64,000 bases of DNA from Tannerellaceae bacterium (GTDB lineage: Bacteria > Bacteroidota > Bacteroidia > Bacteroidales > Tannerellaceae). The stretch covers positions 1 through 64,000 of the forward strand of contig JAITGS010000116.1 of assembly GCA_031280435.1 (NCBI GenBank), in the 5' to 3' direction. The notes under the pieces were generated by a model, which was given only the letters and a program-made list of their open reading frames with translations, was not told the origin of the DNA and did no database searches. Below are positions 1 through 10,602 of the stretch, one piece after another (the stretch's first letter is position 1; each line of letters begins with the position of its first letter). A program made the position numbers and the translations under genes.

Positions 1-675
1 GCCCTCATAGCCGCAGGCAAGGATAAATATTCGGCCATACTCGAAGTGCTCCGCAAAGACGCCCAAGAATGTAGATCCATACATTTCGACGGCAACGGAT
101 ACTCCGACGAATGGAAGGCCGACGCCAAAGCGCTCGGACTCGACTGCGAAACCAGCGTGCCCCTCATGATCGACGCCTACCTGCTGCCCGCGTCCATCAA
201 GATGTTCGAATCAACCAATGTGCTCAAAATCGAGGAGCTCGAAGCCCGCAACGAGGTGAAGTGGGAAACCTATACGAAGAAGATCCAGATTGAAGCCCGC
301 GTTCTCGGCGACCTGGCCATGAATCACATCATCCCGATCGCCACCCGATACCAGTCGTCGCTGGTCGACAACGTATACAAGCTGCGCGACATCTTCCCCG
401 CCGAGAAGGCCGCCAAGATGTCGGTGCGCAACCTCGAAATAATCGAAGACATAAGCAACCATATCAGCGTTATAAAAGAGAAAGTAGACGCCATGATTGA
501 AGCCCGCAAGGTGGCCAACAAGATTGAAGACGTCAGGGAGCGCGCCATTGCCTATCACGACACGGTGTTCCCCATGTTCGACGAAATCCGTTACCACATC
601 GACAAGCTCGAGCTGGTTGTTGACGATGAGATATGGACCCTGCCCAAGTACCGCGAGATACTATTCATCCGCTAA
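1..675 (+). CDS. glnN: Glutamine synthetase type III, C-terminal part (5' truncated by window edge)
   Basis: Frame open from base 1; SVPLMIDAYLLPASIKMFESTNVLKIEELEARNEVKWETY...LPKYREILFIR resembles the GSIII C-terminus. Confidence 0.85.
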   Translation, partial: ALIAAGKDKYSAILEVLRKDAQECRSIHFDGNGYSDEWKADAKALGLDCETSVPLMIDAYLLPASIKMFESTNVLKIEELEARNEVKWETYTKKIQIEARVLGDLAMNHIIPIATRYQSSLVDNVYKLRDIFPAEKAAKMSVRNLEIIEDISNHISVIKEKVDAMIEARKVANKIEDVRERAIAYHDTVFPMFDEIRYHIDKLELVVDDEIWTLPKYREILFIR

Positions 676-706
676 AATGTTTGTTGATTGTTGTGTATTT
701 TCCATA

Positions 707-734
707 GAGAGCCGGCCCAGTGAAGCCGGCTCTC
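707..734 (+). terminator. Stem-loop after glnN
   Basis: GAGAGCCGGC-N8-GCCGGCTCTC followed by a short T-rich stretch. Confidence 0.55.
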
Positions 735-820
735 TTATTGGATAGGTGCCGGCACACAGCAAGGGCCCGTCCGCCCGCTTGGCCGTAGCAAGGCTATGCC
801 CGCCCAAAGCCTCCGCAAGC

Positions 821-1250
821 CATCTAATATATTAGATCGCCTGAATTTTTTTTCCGCAGCCGATCTAACAACTTAGATTGCCCGAAATTTTTTCCGGCAG
901 CCGATCTAACAACTTAGATTGCCTGAAATTTTTTCCGGCAACGGATCTAACAACTTAGATTGCCTGAAATTTTTTCCGGCAGCGGATCTAACAAATTAGA
1001 TTGCCCGAATTTTTTTCCGGCAACGGATCTAACAACTTAGATCGCCCTAAATTTTTTCCGGCAGGCTATCTAACAACTTAGATTGCCCGAAATTTTTTCC
1101 AGCAGGCAATCTAACAACTTAGATTGCCTGAATTTTTTTCCGGCAACGGATCTAACAACTTAGATTGCCTGAATTTTTTTCCGGCAGCGGATCTAACAAA
1201 TTAGATTGCCCGGATTTTTTTCCGCAGCTGATCTAACATATTAGATTGTC
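821..1250. repeat. Tandem array A1, 41-bp period, about 11 units, hairpin core ATCTAA-CAAC-TTAGAT
   Basis: Core starts at 821, 862, 903, 944, 985, 1026, 1067, 1108, 1149, 1190, 1230; linker GCCTGAAATTTTTTCCGGCAGCG. Confidence 0.95.
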
Positions 1251-1588
1251 CGGAAGATTTTTGAGGCTTCCGGCAAGCCCTGGAGCTCTCCGGCAAAGAT
1301 TCGGCCTCCGGGCGATGCCTCATCTTCATAGCCGTAGACTTTGTGGGCCGCGATAAGGAACGAGCCGCCGGGCAATAATCCCGACAGCTCCTCCACACAG
1401 CTGCCGCCGGCCTCCCGACACTTGCTCACCCATTAAAACGAGTGTGCAGTATGGATTATGGATTTATGGCCGTATCATGGCAATAACACATTGGCAAGAA
1501 CTGCAAGATTCGGTATCTTCGGGCATTATTTCTTGCAGATTTGCCATGATAAAAGAAAGTAGAAACGATAGTCAAACATTTTAGAACC

Positions 1589-2743
1589 ATGAAACAAGTA
1601 ATTGCAATTATTTTCGGCATTACGATTTGCCTGCTCGTCCCGGCGGGATGTGGCGGCAGTGAAAAGCGCACGACCATGGACGACTGTCCCGTCGTGGCGC
1701 ATGCAGACGGCAGCGGCCTCGTTGTATGCGACCTCGCGTCGGTAAGAGACAGCCTTGACATGCCCATGAGCCTGTTATGCCCGGATTTGGAAATCATCCG
1801 GCTCGAAAACTCGGACGAGGCGCTGATCGGCGACGGGAATGTATGGATCAGCGAGCATTACCTTGGCGCCTATTCTTATGATGTCGCCGCCTATAAATTC
1901 TTCAGCCGGACGGGAAAGTTTCTGGGTGTCATCACCACGCGCGGACAGGGGCCGAACGAATTTGTATCCGGCATTTATGACAGTTATATAGACGAATCCG
2001 AAGGGAAAATCTATATCCTTTCCATGAGGGCCACGAAAATCATGGTCTTCGATTTTCAGGGAAATGCGCTGCCACCCATTCCGCTGCCATTCATTGTACA
2101 CAAGGGACGGATAAAAATCAGTGCAGGGGAGCGGACGCTGGTCGTGATGGCGCTCCCGTTCAGCGACACGCCTTGCGTGGTATGGAAACAGGATTTCGAC
2201 GGAAACATCATTAGTTCCATACCCGCCGGACAGTTCGTCATCGATCCGGGGGATTACAACAATGAATTGTTTGCCGCGTTTTACGGCAATAATATGACGT
2301 ATTATCTGTCGCGATGGGTTGCACAAACAGATTCGCTCTACCATTACAGTGAGGTTGAAAACCGGCTCACTCCTGCATTCACCGTACAGCTAATAGATGA
2401 AGATGAAAAACATACATACATGGAGCTGCCGGGACATTATGTGATTTACCGGTCGGTGGACAAGCCCGGCTCCCCGATGGTGCTTGTAGACAAACAGACA
2501 TTGAAAGGCGCTTATGTAAGGCTGCGGATGGACATGCTGGGAGATATCCCCGGCGAAATGATGCGGTTCGCCAACGGGTATGGCATCGCCAACATGCATC
2601 CTTCAAACCTGAAGGAACAGCTTGAAGCCGCTATCGAGCATCCCGAAAAGCTGAGGCCGGAGATGCTGCAACAGCTGACGGCGCTGAACGAAAGCATCAC
2701 CGACAATGACAACAATATCGTCCTGCTCGGAAAGCTGAAATGA
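1589..2743 (+). CDS. 6-bladed beta-propeller lipoprotein (Bacteroidota type)
   Basis: Lipobox LVPAGC; GKFLGVITTRGQGPNEF...; 384 aa ORF. Confidence 0.7.
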   Translation: MKQVIAIIFGITICLLVPAGCGGSEKRTTMDDCPVVAHADGSGLVVCDLASVRDSLDMPMSLLCPDLEIIRLENSDEALIGDGNVWISEHYLGAYSYDVAAYKFFSRTGKFLGVITTRGQGPNEFVSGIYDSYIDESEGKIYILSMRATKIMVFDFQGNALPPIPLPFIVHKGRIKISAGERTLVVMALPFSDTPCVVWKQDFDGNIISSIPAGQFVIDPGDYNNELFAAFYGNNMTYYLSRWVAQTDSLYHYSEVENRLTPAFTVQLIDEDEKHTYMELPGHYVIYRSVDKPGSPMVLVDKQTLKGAYVRLRMDMLGDIPGEMMRFANGYGIANMHPSNLKEQLEAAIEHPEKLRPEMLQQLTALNESITDNDNNIVLLGKLK

Positions 2744-2792
2744 GGAGAACGCATTATACGGAATTATTAATCACCTATAAAATACAGATACG

Positions 2793-3227
2793 ATGAAGAG
2801 GAATATTGTTTATGCCATGATGATGGCCGGAGCTGTCGGGATAACTTTGTTTGCCCCGGGAAACGATTTCAAGGTCCATGCTGCAAACGGCTGCAGCGCA
2901 GAATACATATTTGCAGCCGATGATGACACTACCGTTTACGCAGTGCCGGATCAAACGGCGCTTCTGCCTGACGCTATCCAGTATTTCAGGCAAAACAACA
3001 GGTTTAAGGACTGGGATAAAAACGACGACAAAGCTGTCTTGCTGCAAGGCATCGTTGAAAAGGACGGTACGATTACAGGTGTGAAGATCATCCGTTCATC
3101 CAAAACAAAAAAATTGGACGACGAAGCGCTCCGGCTGATAAAAACTGCCCGATATTTGCCGGGCGCAGTAAAGGGGAAAACCGTCCGCAGCAAATTTTCG
3201 ATAAACGTCCACTTTCCGGCGCGTTAA
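2793..3227 (+). CDS. TonB C-terminal-like domain protein
   Basis: VLLQGIVEKDGTITGVKIIRSSKTKKLDDEALRLIKTARYLPGAVKGKTVRSKFSINVHF resembles the TonB C-terminal fold. Confidence 0.7.
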   Translation: MKRNIVYAMMMAGAVGITLFAPGNDFKVHAANGCSAEYIFAADDDTTVYAVPDQTALLPDAIQYFRQNNRFKDWDKNDDKAVLLQGIVEKDGTITGVKIIRSSKTKKLDDEALRLIKTARYLPGAVKGKTVRSKFSINVHFPAR

Positions 3228-3298
3228 ATAACAAAGGTTTATTCTTAATCCGGCGCACAAGCGTTTGATAAGTTCCGGCTCCATCTCCGCTCCATCAA

Positions 3299-3859
3299 TC
3301 ACATCGGCTTCAAGTTCCTGTTCAGGCGATCCGTCATCCATGCGAGGCGCTTCTCCCGACCCGCATCTGTTTTAGCATCAAGGTAGGCCCGCACATAGTT
3401 TTTTTTGACTGATAGCGGCATGGCTTCAAAATTCATACGGGCCGGCTCGCGACCCTTCAACAGGCCGGACAGATATGCTATTTCCACCTCTGTGATAGCC
3501 GCCGGCGCTTGTGCATCCCACTTGCCGTTTTTTTTCGCCTCCTCTATTTTGATGCGACCGTAATCGGTCATCCGTCCCTGCGCTTCGAGCCGTCCGGCAG
3601 TAGCTTTGTTGCGTTCCGACCATTTACTGCTCTTCCGTCGCGGCGAATAATATTCCATATACGTTGTATCGTCAATGCTTTTCACTAAGCCGTCTATCCA
3701 GCCGAAGCACAGCGCTTCCTCAACGGCTTCATCGGGAGTGAGGCTCTTCGGCCCGTTCTTCTTTCCGAATACCAACCATATCCCGCCCTTAGTGGAATGA
3801 TTGTCCGAAAGCCAGGCCCTGAAGGCTTCCTTATCGGCAAAGAGGATTCGGTTATCCAT
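3299..3859 (-). CDS. YdeI/OmpD-associated family protein
   Basis: AFRAWLSDNHSTKGGIWLVFGKKNGPKSLTPDEAVEEALCFGWIDGLVKSIDDTTYMEYYSPRRKSSKWSERNK. Confidence 0.8.
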   Translation of the reverse strand: MDNRILFADKEAFRAWLSDNHSTKGGIWLVFGKKNGPKSLTPDEAVEEALCFGWIDGLVKSIDDTTYMEYYSPRRKSSKWSERNKATAGRLEAQGRMTDYGRIKIEEAKKNGKWDAQAPAAITEVEIAYLSGLLKGREPARMNFEAMPLSVKKNYVRAYLDAKTDAGREKRLAWMTDRLNRNLKPM

Positions 3860-3869
3860 GAATCAAGCG

Positions 3870-5105
3870 TCAGAAGGTATACATGATGACGCCGAGGAGG
3901 CGGTGGCCGGTGACGGGGTCGCCGGGGCTTACCTTGCCGGTGGTGAGGCTGACGGCTCCGTAGTGTGCGGTTGTGGCGCTGTACTCAAAGCCGGCCTTCC
4001 AGTGGGGCAGGTTGTAGGTGAAGGTGGCGGTGAGGTGGAGCAGCCGGTCGATGTCGTATCCGGTGCCGTAAAAGGCATTGCCTACCAAAGGCTTTGAGGT
4101 GCCGAGGTTCTTGGAGTATCCCAGGAAGAGGCCGCCGAGCCATTTGCTTCCGTAGGTGATGTCGAGCCATGAAGTGGAGTGCCGCTGGGCGGTGTAGTCC
4201 TGCTGTCCGGTGCGTGGGTCGACGGCCGAAACGCCGTATCCTCCGAGCAGCGAGGTGTGCCCGAGGTTAGACGCCAGAAGGCTTTTGGCGGCTACGAAGA
4301 GCTTGTCGCGGCGATATTGGGCCTGTGCGGTGAGGGATGCGGTTGTGATGCGCTCGTCTACCCTGAACTTGCTGCTGCTGCCTGTGGGCGAGGCTTCAGT
4401 GCGCGGGCTGAGGGATAGCATCTCTACGCCTACGCCTCCGAGGAAGCCTCCGCTGCGGTAGTTTATCCCCGCAAAGAGTTCGGGCAGCAGGGAGTTCTTG
4501 ATGTAGGCGTTGCTCTTGCCGTCGGGGCCCGGAGAGAGGGATGATACCTGCCAGATGGCGGCTAAGGATAGCGAGAGCTTGTCTTTGTCGAAGCTGTATT
4601 TTATCAGCGGGCTGCGATTGAAGGGCTGGAACGGGGCGCCTGTGGAGAGGTCGAGCACGTCGGGGAATACCTCGCCGAAGAGCGGATGCCAGGCGTGGCC
4701 TATCTGAAGCGACGAGCCGCCGCTCCATGTGAGCTTCAGGAAGGCCTGGCGGAGGTAGAGGATGAAGGGCGTGGAGCTCGAGCCGGTGAAGTCGGCCTCC
4801 ATGCGTGCCGTGAGCTTGGCTGCTCCCACCATGGGCCCTGAGATGTCGACGCCTACGCGGCTTGCGATAGCGTAGAAGTTGCCGTGCGGAACGGCGTTGA
4901 GGTCCTTGCCTCCCTCGCCGAAAGGATTGCGGTTTAAGGGATATAGATGATAGAGGCCGTCGACGCCCTCGGCGTTCTTGCGTGAATTGTAGAAGAGCTC
5001 GTCGCGAATGAATCCGTAGAACTTGTATGATACGGTTTGCTGCTGGGCCTCTGTGTGGGCCGTCGCAAGGATAATGAAAGAGATGAGGATAGCAAAATGT
5101 TTCAT
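3870..5105 (-). CDS. Outer-membrane beta-barrel/porin-like protein
   Basis: Signal peptide, alternating amphipathic strands, C-terminal aromatic residue (VIMYTF). Confidence 0.6.
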   Translation of the reverse strand: MKHFAILISFIILATAHTEAQQQTVSYKFYGFIRDELFYNSRKNAEGVDGLYHLYPLNRNPFGEGGKDLNAVPHGNFYAIASRVGVDISGPMVGAAKLTARMEADFTGSSSTPFILYLRQAFLKLTWSGGSSLQIGHAWHPLFGEVFPDVLDLSTGAPFQPFNRSPLIKYSFDKDKLSLSLAAIWQVSSLSPGPDGKSNAYIKNSLLPELFAGINYRSGGFLGGVGVEMLSLSPRTEASPTGSSSKFRVDERITTASLTAQAQYRRDKLFVAAKSLLASNLGHTSLLGGYGVSAVDPRTGQQDYTAQRHSTSWLDITYGSKWLGGLFLGYSKNLGTSKPLVGNAFYGTGYDIDRLLHLTATFTYNLPHWKAGFEYSATTAHYGAVSLTTGKVSPGDPVTGHRLLGVIMYTF

Positions 5106-5240
5106 GATTGAACTGTTTAATTAGGGCAAATGTATGATAATTCCGAGATAAAACGCGCAACTTAAAATTATTTCGTTTCTTTGCTGTCACAATGTAAATA
5201 ATCCCATGAAATCTCTTACTAAATGTAATTTATATAGACC

Positions 5241-6602
5241 ATGACAACAAAGAAATTTTTGCTTCAAGAGGCAGACATACCGACAAGCTGGTATAACATT
5301 GCCGCCGACATGATCAACAAGCCGCGTCCGCTGCTTAATCCCGCCACCAAGGAGCCCATAGCGGCCTCCGATCTTTATCCGCTCTTCGCCCGCGACCTCG
5401 CCGACCAGGAGATGAATCAAACCGACGCCTGGATAGCTATCCCCGAAGAAGTGAGGGAGATGTACAAGGTATGGCGGCCCACTCCATTAGTTCGCGCCTA
5501 CGGACTGGAGAAGGCGCTCGACACCACGGCCCGCATCTACTTCAAGAACGAAAGCCTCAGCCCCGTGGGCTCGCACAAGCTCAACTCGGCCCTCGCCCAG
5601 GCATACTTTTGCAAGAAGGAAGGCGTGACCAACATTACCACCGAAACGGGAGCCGGACAGTGGGGAGCAGCCCTGTCGTATGCAGCCAAAGCCTTCGGGC
5701 TGGAGCTGGCCGTTTATATGGTGAAGGTGAGCTACCACCAGAAGCCCTATCGCCGCTCCATCATGCAGACCTTCGGAGCACAGGTGGTGGCCTCGCCGAG
5801 CATGAGCACCAAGTCGGGCCGAGCCATACTGACCGACAATCCCAACTATCAGGGAAGCCTCGGCACAGCCATATCCGAAGCCGTGGAGCTCGCCATACAA
5901 ACGCCCAACTGCAAGTACACCCTGGGCAGCGTGCTCAATCACGTCATGCTGCATCAAACCGTAATAGGCCTGGAGGCAGAGAAGCAGATGGAGATGGCCG
6001 GCGACTATCCCGACATCATCATAGGATGCTTCGGCGGAGGATCGAACTTCTCAGGCATAGCCTTCCCCTTCCTGCGGCATAAGCTGACCGCCGGCAAGGA
6101 CATCCGCGTCATAGCAGCCGAGCCCTCATCATGCCCCAAGCTCACTCGCGGAGAGTTCCAGTACGACTTCGGCGACGAGGCCGGATACACCCCGCTGCTG
6201 CCCATGTTCACCCTCGGACATACCTTCGCCCCTGCGCACATACATGCCGGCGGACTGCGCTATCACGGAGCCGGAGCCATAGTGAGCCAGCTGCGCTGCG
6301 ACGGATTAGTGGAAGCCGTGGACATCCCCCAGCTTGAAACCTTCGACGCCGCAACCCTCTTCGCACAAGCCGAAGGCATCATCCCCGCTCCCGAATCCGC
6401 CCATGCCATAGCTGCCGCCATAAGCGAAGCCCAAAAGGCTAAGGAAGCAGGCACCTCGCCCGTCATCCTCTTCAACCTCTCCGGACACGGACTGCTCGAC
6501 ATGGCAGCCTACGACCAATACTTAGCCGGCGACCTCAGCAACTACGAGCTCACGGACAACGACCTGAACGCAACGCTGGCAGGGCTGGAGAAGATCATCT
6601 AA
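5241..6602 (+). CDS. TrpB-like PLP-dependent enzyme (TrpB2 type)
   Basis: KNESLSPVGSHKLNSALAQAYFCKKEG...ETGAGQWGAALSYAAK...IIGCFGGGSNFSG. Confidence 0.9.
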   Translation: MTTKKFLLQEADIPTSWYNIAADMINKPRPLLNPATKEPIAASDLYPLFARDLADQEMNQTDAWIAIPEEVREMYKVWRPTPLVRAYGLEKALDTTARIYFKNESLSPVGSHKLNSALAQAYFCKKEGVTNITTETGAGQWGAALSYAAKAFGLELAVYMVKVSYHQKPYRRSIMQTFGAQVVASPSMSTKSGRAILTDNPNYQGSLGTAISEAVELAIQTPNCKYTLGSVLNHVMLHQTVIGLEAEKQMEMAGDYPDIIIGCFGGGSNFSGIAFPFLRHKLTAGKDIRVIAAEPSSCPKLTRGEFQYDFGDEAGYTPLLPMFTLGHTFAPAHIHAGGLRYHGAGAIVSQLRCDGLVEAVDIPQLETFDAATLFAQAEGIIPAPESAHAIAAAISEAQKAKEAGTSPVILFNLSGHGLLDMAAYDQYLAGDLSNYELTDNDLNATLAGLEKII

Positions 6603-6645
6603 TCCGCATCAGCAATAATCTTTAGTACCTTTTAGAAATCAAATC

Positions 6646-8595
6646 ATGAGAAACCAAAAGGCCACTATGCTTTGTGCCGCATTTATTTTATGCGGCACAT
6701 TGCTATCGGCACAATCGCTCGACATAGCCGCCTATCCCTTGCAGAAAGTAGATTTGCGCAATATCAAACTCACCGACAATTTCTGGCTGCCCAAGATCCG
6801 GCAAATACAGCAGGTGACAATCCCCGTTGCCTTTGAACGCTGCGAGGCTGAAGGACGATTCGAAAACTTCCTGACAGCCGAAAAAGTGATGAACGGAGGC
6901 AGCGGCAAGGTGCGCGGCAAAATGCCCTTCGACGATACCGACGTCTATAAAATCATAGAAGGCGCATCGCTGACACTCGTGTCGGCGCCAAACGCAGAGC
7001 TCGACGCGCAGCTCGACAAGTACATCGCCATAGTAGCCCGCGGACAGGAGCCCGACGGCTATCTCACAACCTGGCGCAGCATCAACCCCGCCGAAGCACC
7101 GGCAACATGGGTAGGCAAATGCGAAAAACGATGGGACAACCTCGCAATGAGCCACGAGCTATACAACGCCGGACACCTGTATGAAGCGGCAGCAGCGCAC
7201 TTCTACGCCACCGGCAAGCGCAACTTCCTCGATATAGCCCTGAAGAATGCCGGACTGATAGTCAAAGTCTTCGGCGATAAAAAGAATTACGATATTCCGG
7301 GGCATGAAATCATAGAGACCGGCCTGATAAAGCTCTATCTGATTAGCGGCGAGAAAGCCTATTTCGATTTGGCGAAAAAGTTTATAGACCTGCGCGGTTC
7401 GTCCGACAACCGCAAGCCCCGCGGCGAATACTACCAGGATCACAAGCCGGTTACGGAGCAGGACGAAGTCGTAGGGCATGCCGTTCGCGCCGTATACTTC
7501 TATGCCGGACTTACCGATATTGCAGCTATAACGGGCGACAGGCGCTATGCCGATGCAGCTCGGAATCTTTGGAACAATATGGTCAACTGCAAGATGTACG
7601 TCACCGGCGGACTCGGCGCAACACACGAGGGCGAGGCATTCGGCAAGAACTACGAGCTGCCCAACCTCACGGCTTACAACGAAACCTGTGCCGCCATAGG
7701 AGGCGTGATGTGGGCCGACCGCATGTACCGCATGTTCGGCAGTGCGGACTATTACAACATCCTGGAGCGCATGCTGTACAACGGCATATTGCCGGGCATA
7801 TCGCTCGACGGAACATGCTTCTTCTACCCCAACCCCCTCGAATCCGACGGCAAGTACAAATTCAACCACGGACATACCACGCGGGCAGGCTGGTTCGATT
7901 GCTCGTGCTGCCCGACGAACCTGATACGCTTCCTGCCGTCGCTACCCAATCTGATTTACAACACAGACGGCAAGAGTATCATCGTAAACCTCTTTATAGC
8001 CAACGAGGCGAAAATCCCCCTCGGGACGAACATCATCAGCATTTCTCAAACGACAAACTATCCCCTCGACGGCAAAGTGAGCATAACAGTCAGTCCGCAA
8101 CAGTCCGCAGACTTCAGGCTGAAGATTCGCATCCCCGACTGGGCTACGAACCGCTTCCCATCCGAACTGTATACTTACGAAAACAAGCTTTCGGCCTCCG
8201 TCGGGCTCTTGCTGAACGGGAAAGCATTTGCCGCCAAAGAGCATAACGGCTATCTCGAAGTGGAGCGGCTATGGACAGCAGGCGACAAAGTCGAGCTTGA
8301 GTTCAGGCCCGAAGTCCGGACAATAGCCGCCAATCCGATGATAGCAGACGACCGCAACAAGACCGCCCTTCAATACGGCCCGCTGGTTTACTGCATGGAA
8401 GAGATTGACAACAAAGCGGTTTATGACCGGGCTTTTGTAGCCGGCAAATTCACCGTCGGCTATAACCGGGCCAAACTCGGCGGCATCAACGAGATTGTTT
8501 CTATTAACGGCTCTCAAACCTGGAACTTTATTCCTTATTACACATGGTCGAACCGCGGTGAGGGCAAGATGAAAGTCTGGACAAGCCTGCGCTGA
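6646..8595 (+). CDS. Glycoside hydrolase family 127/DUF1680 (beta-L-arabinofuranosidase-like)
   Basis: Signal peptide; GHEIIETGLIKLY, YNETCAAIGGVMWADRM, GWFDCSCCPTNLIRFLPSL. Confidence 0.85.
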   Translation: MRNQKATMLCAAFILCGTLLSAQSLDIAAYPLQKVDLRNIKLTDNFWLPKIRQIQQVTIPVAFERCEAEGRFENFLTAEKVMNGGSGKVRGKMPFDDTDVYKIIEGASLTLVSAPNAELDAQLDKYIAIVARGQEPDGYLTTWRSINPAEAPATWVGKCEKRWDNLAMSHELYNAGHLYEAAAAHFYATGKRNFLDIALKNAGLIVKVFGDKKNYDIPGHEIIETGLIKLYLISGEKAYFDLAKKFIDLRGSSDNRKPRGEYYQDHKPVTEQDEVVGHAVRAVYFYAGLTDIAAITGDRRYADAARNLWNNMVNCKMYVTGGLGATHEGEAFGKNYELPNLTAYNETCAAIGGVMWADRMYRMFGSADYYNILERMLYNGILPGISLDGTCFFYPNPLESDGKYKFNHGHTTRAGWFDCSCCPTNLIRFLPSLPNLIYNTDGKSIIVNLFIANEAKIPLGTNIISISQTTNYPLDGKVSITVSPQQSADFRLKIRIPDWATNRFPSELYTYENKLSASVGLLLNGKAFAAKEHNGYLEVERLWTAGDKVELEFRPEVRTIAANPMIADDRNKTALQYGPLVYCMEEIDNKAVYDRAFVAGKFTVGYNRAKLGGINEIVSINGSQTWNFIPYYTWSNRGEGKMKVWTSLR

Positions 8596-8618
8596 GAGCG
8601 TAGAGGGGTTTGTAGTGT

Positions 8619-9239
8619 TTAATCCGTTACGAACCGTAATCTTTTATTTGATATAATATTGGCAGCATTACACCCCTTTATTCTGATTTTTTTATAAAGC
8701 AATAAGTACTCTGCACTCCATTCTTCCTTTTCCACGAAAGAAAATAATTGACTATTAAAGTCTGCAATGAGATTTGGAAAAGATATAATTGCATGAACGA
8801 CTCTGCTTTTGTCAATAATATTCTTTTCTCTAAAATATTCAACCGTTGATATTATCTGCGAAACCATTTTTTTCGGATAATTCACCTCGTTTTCTCTTAT
8901 TTTAAATGCAGCTTCTTCATCTGCTGCATATTTGGTTTCTATGACCAAAGTCCAAGATTTTTCATCATAATTTGAGGGAAAGACAACACATTCACATTGG
9001 CTTGCATGTTTCCCTTTTTTTATTGGGAGTGCATTTTCTCCAAAAGCATCTACTAATATCTCAAGCTCAGTATTATTGAAAAGACAAACACTTTTAATAT
9101 CTTCTTGTTTTTGGTCATAAATGACAATTCCCTTTGTTTTGTCACTATTCTTCCTATCCACAATATGTATTTCAGGATAACTAATCTCAAGGAGTGTATG
9201 TTTTTCGTTGGGAAGATTAGAGAGTATTTTGTCCTTCAT
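8619..9239 (-). CDS. Hypothetical protein, putative PD-(D/E)XK nuclease-like partner of the AAA ATPase
   Basis: ECVVFPSNYDEKSWTLVIETKYA then helix YPKKMVSQIISTVEYF; start ATG at 9239; 23-bp overlap with the AAA gene. Confidence 0.5.
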   Translation of the reverse strand: MKDKILSNLPNEKHTLLEISYPEIHIVDRKNSDKTKGIVIYDQKQEDIKSVCLFNNTELEILVDAFGENALPIKKGKHASQCECVVFPSNYDEKSWTLVIETKYAADEEAAFKIRENEVNYPKKMVSQIISTVEYFREKNIIDKSRVVHAIISFPNLIADFNSQLFSFVEKEEWSAEYLLLYKKIRIKGCNAANIISNKRLRFVTD

Positions 9240-10500
9240 GTTTGTCAATTTTAAGGTAAGTAAGCATATCATAATATTCTTCCATTACTTCATTCATTAT
9301 TTTATTAAAATAATGTTTGCTTACAGTTCCTGTTTCATTATTTTTAATAGGACGAATAGTTCCCTTTTCTATTTCCCAAACAGATACCGATTTCGGATTT
9401 ATCCATGAGTTTTTACTTGGAAGTTCTTCTTGTTCATCTTTAGATATAGTATCTTTAACTAGAAAACCCATCATACAATTATTCAATGCGTATAATACAT
9501 ACGGGCTATGTGTTGTTAATAAAAGAGTATGATTTCTATTGTCCAATTGCATTGATTCAAATAAGTAGTATATCAATTCTTTTTGAGTTTCGGGAAACAA
9601 GTTTTGCTCAGGTTCTTCAATAATGACACTTGAAAAATGATAATCAGTAGAAAAACCTATTTCGTTCCATATTTTTGTTTTTGTTTCTTCAATTGCATCT
9701 GTATTTTTTGTCTGTTTTCCATTTTGCTGAAAATTTTGCTTATCAATAACCCAACTATAGTATTCTTTCATATTTTCGGGCAACAAATCTTGAATATGTT
9801 TTCTTTCAGCAGGAGAGGGATTCCGTTTCTGATTATATAACTCATTGAATAAATATTCGCAAACAACAAGTAATGGAGTTATTGACTGCTGGCCACTCGA
9901 AGCACGTTGGAGAAGAATTGTTTTTTTGTTGGGTAATGTCAAAACATCTTCTTTTTTGGTTTCATTGTATTTATATTTTATATCTATTGATTTTAAAGGG
10001 CTTGAAAAATTTTTCTTACTATTTGTAAGTATTCCCTTAAACAACATCCAATCGTTTAAGAAATTTATAATATTGTCATAACTCTCATTATATCTTTCAA
10101 GATTTCGAATCGTTGCAGCAAAGTTTCGTTCAGCAGGCACATACTCTATTTTTAGATTTTGATAGATACTATTTTGACACGGTTTCTTTTCAATGTCTAT
10201 TTTGCTCTTTTTTCCTTTTCCTCTAAAAACAATTTCTGTCCATTGACTTTCATAGATTATTTCAGAATCGTCCGAAAAATAATTCTCATCCATTCGGTGA
10301 AAATCAATCAAGCCACCGTAAAAATAATATTCGTCACCTGTTAAAAGGTAATTTTTTTCATACCAATAACATTGACTTATAATCTTAGCAATTGTACTTT
10401 TGCCACTACTTTGCGGCCCCATGAATATATTAATCTTGTTGAGTTCAAACTTCTCAGTTCCCTTTATTGGGCCTACATTTTTAATTTCTATTGTTGCCAT
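9217..10500 (-). CDS. AAA family ATPase (AAA_15/OLD/RecF-like), defence-type
   Basis: GPQSSGKSTIAK Walker A; SSVIIEEPEQNLFPETQKELIYYL Walker B; LLLTTHSPYVL. Confidence 0.8.
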   Translation of the reverse strand: MATIEIKNVGPIKGTEKFELNKINIFMGPQSSGKSTIAKIISQCYWYEKNYLLTGDEYYFYGGLIDFHRMDENYFSDDSEIIYESQWTEIVFRGKGKKSKIDIEKKPCQNSIYQNLKIEYVPAERNFAATIRNLERYNESYDNIINFLNDWMLFKGILTNSKKNFSSPLKSIDIKYKYNETKKEDVLTLPNKKTILLQRASSGQQSITPLLVVCEYLFNELYNQKRNPSPAERKHIQDLLPENMKEYYSWVIDKQNFQQNGKQTKNTDAIEETKTKIWNEIGFSTDYHFSSVIIEEPEQNLFPETQKELIYYLFESMQLDNRNHTLLLTTHSPYVLYALNNCMMGFLVKDTISKDEQEELPSKNSWINPKSVSVWEIEKGTIRPIKNNETGTVSKHYFNKIMNEVMEEYYDMLTYLKIDKHEGQNTL

Positions 10501-10602
10501 TGCATTATTGTTTAATCTATTTTTCATAAAAAGCTATTTCGAAAAGAGTTTTTTGATTCATTTTTTTATTTCTCTGAATTTCTGCAAAAGTAATCAATTA
10601 TA

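Noticed and set aside
1201-1429. 62-65 aa minus-strand ORFs (CVEELSGLLPGGSFLIAAHKVYGYEDEA...)
   Set aside because: Could be a gene remnant but no family recognised and it overlaps the end of array A1
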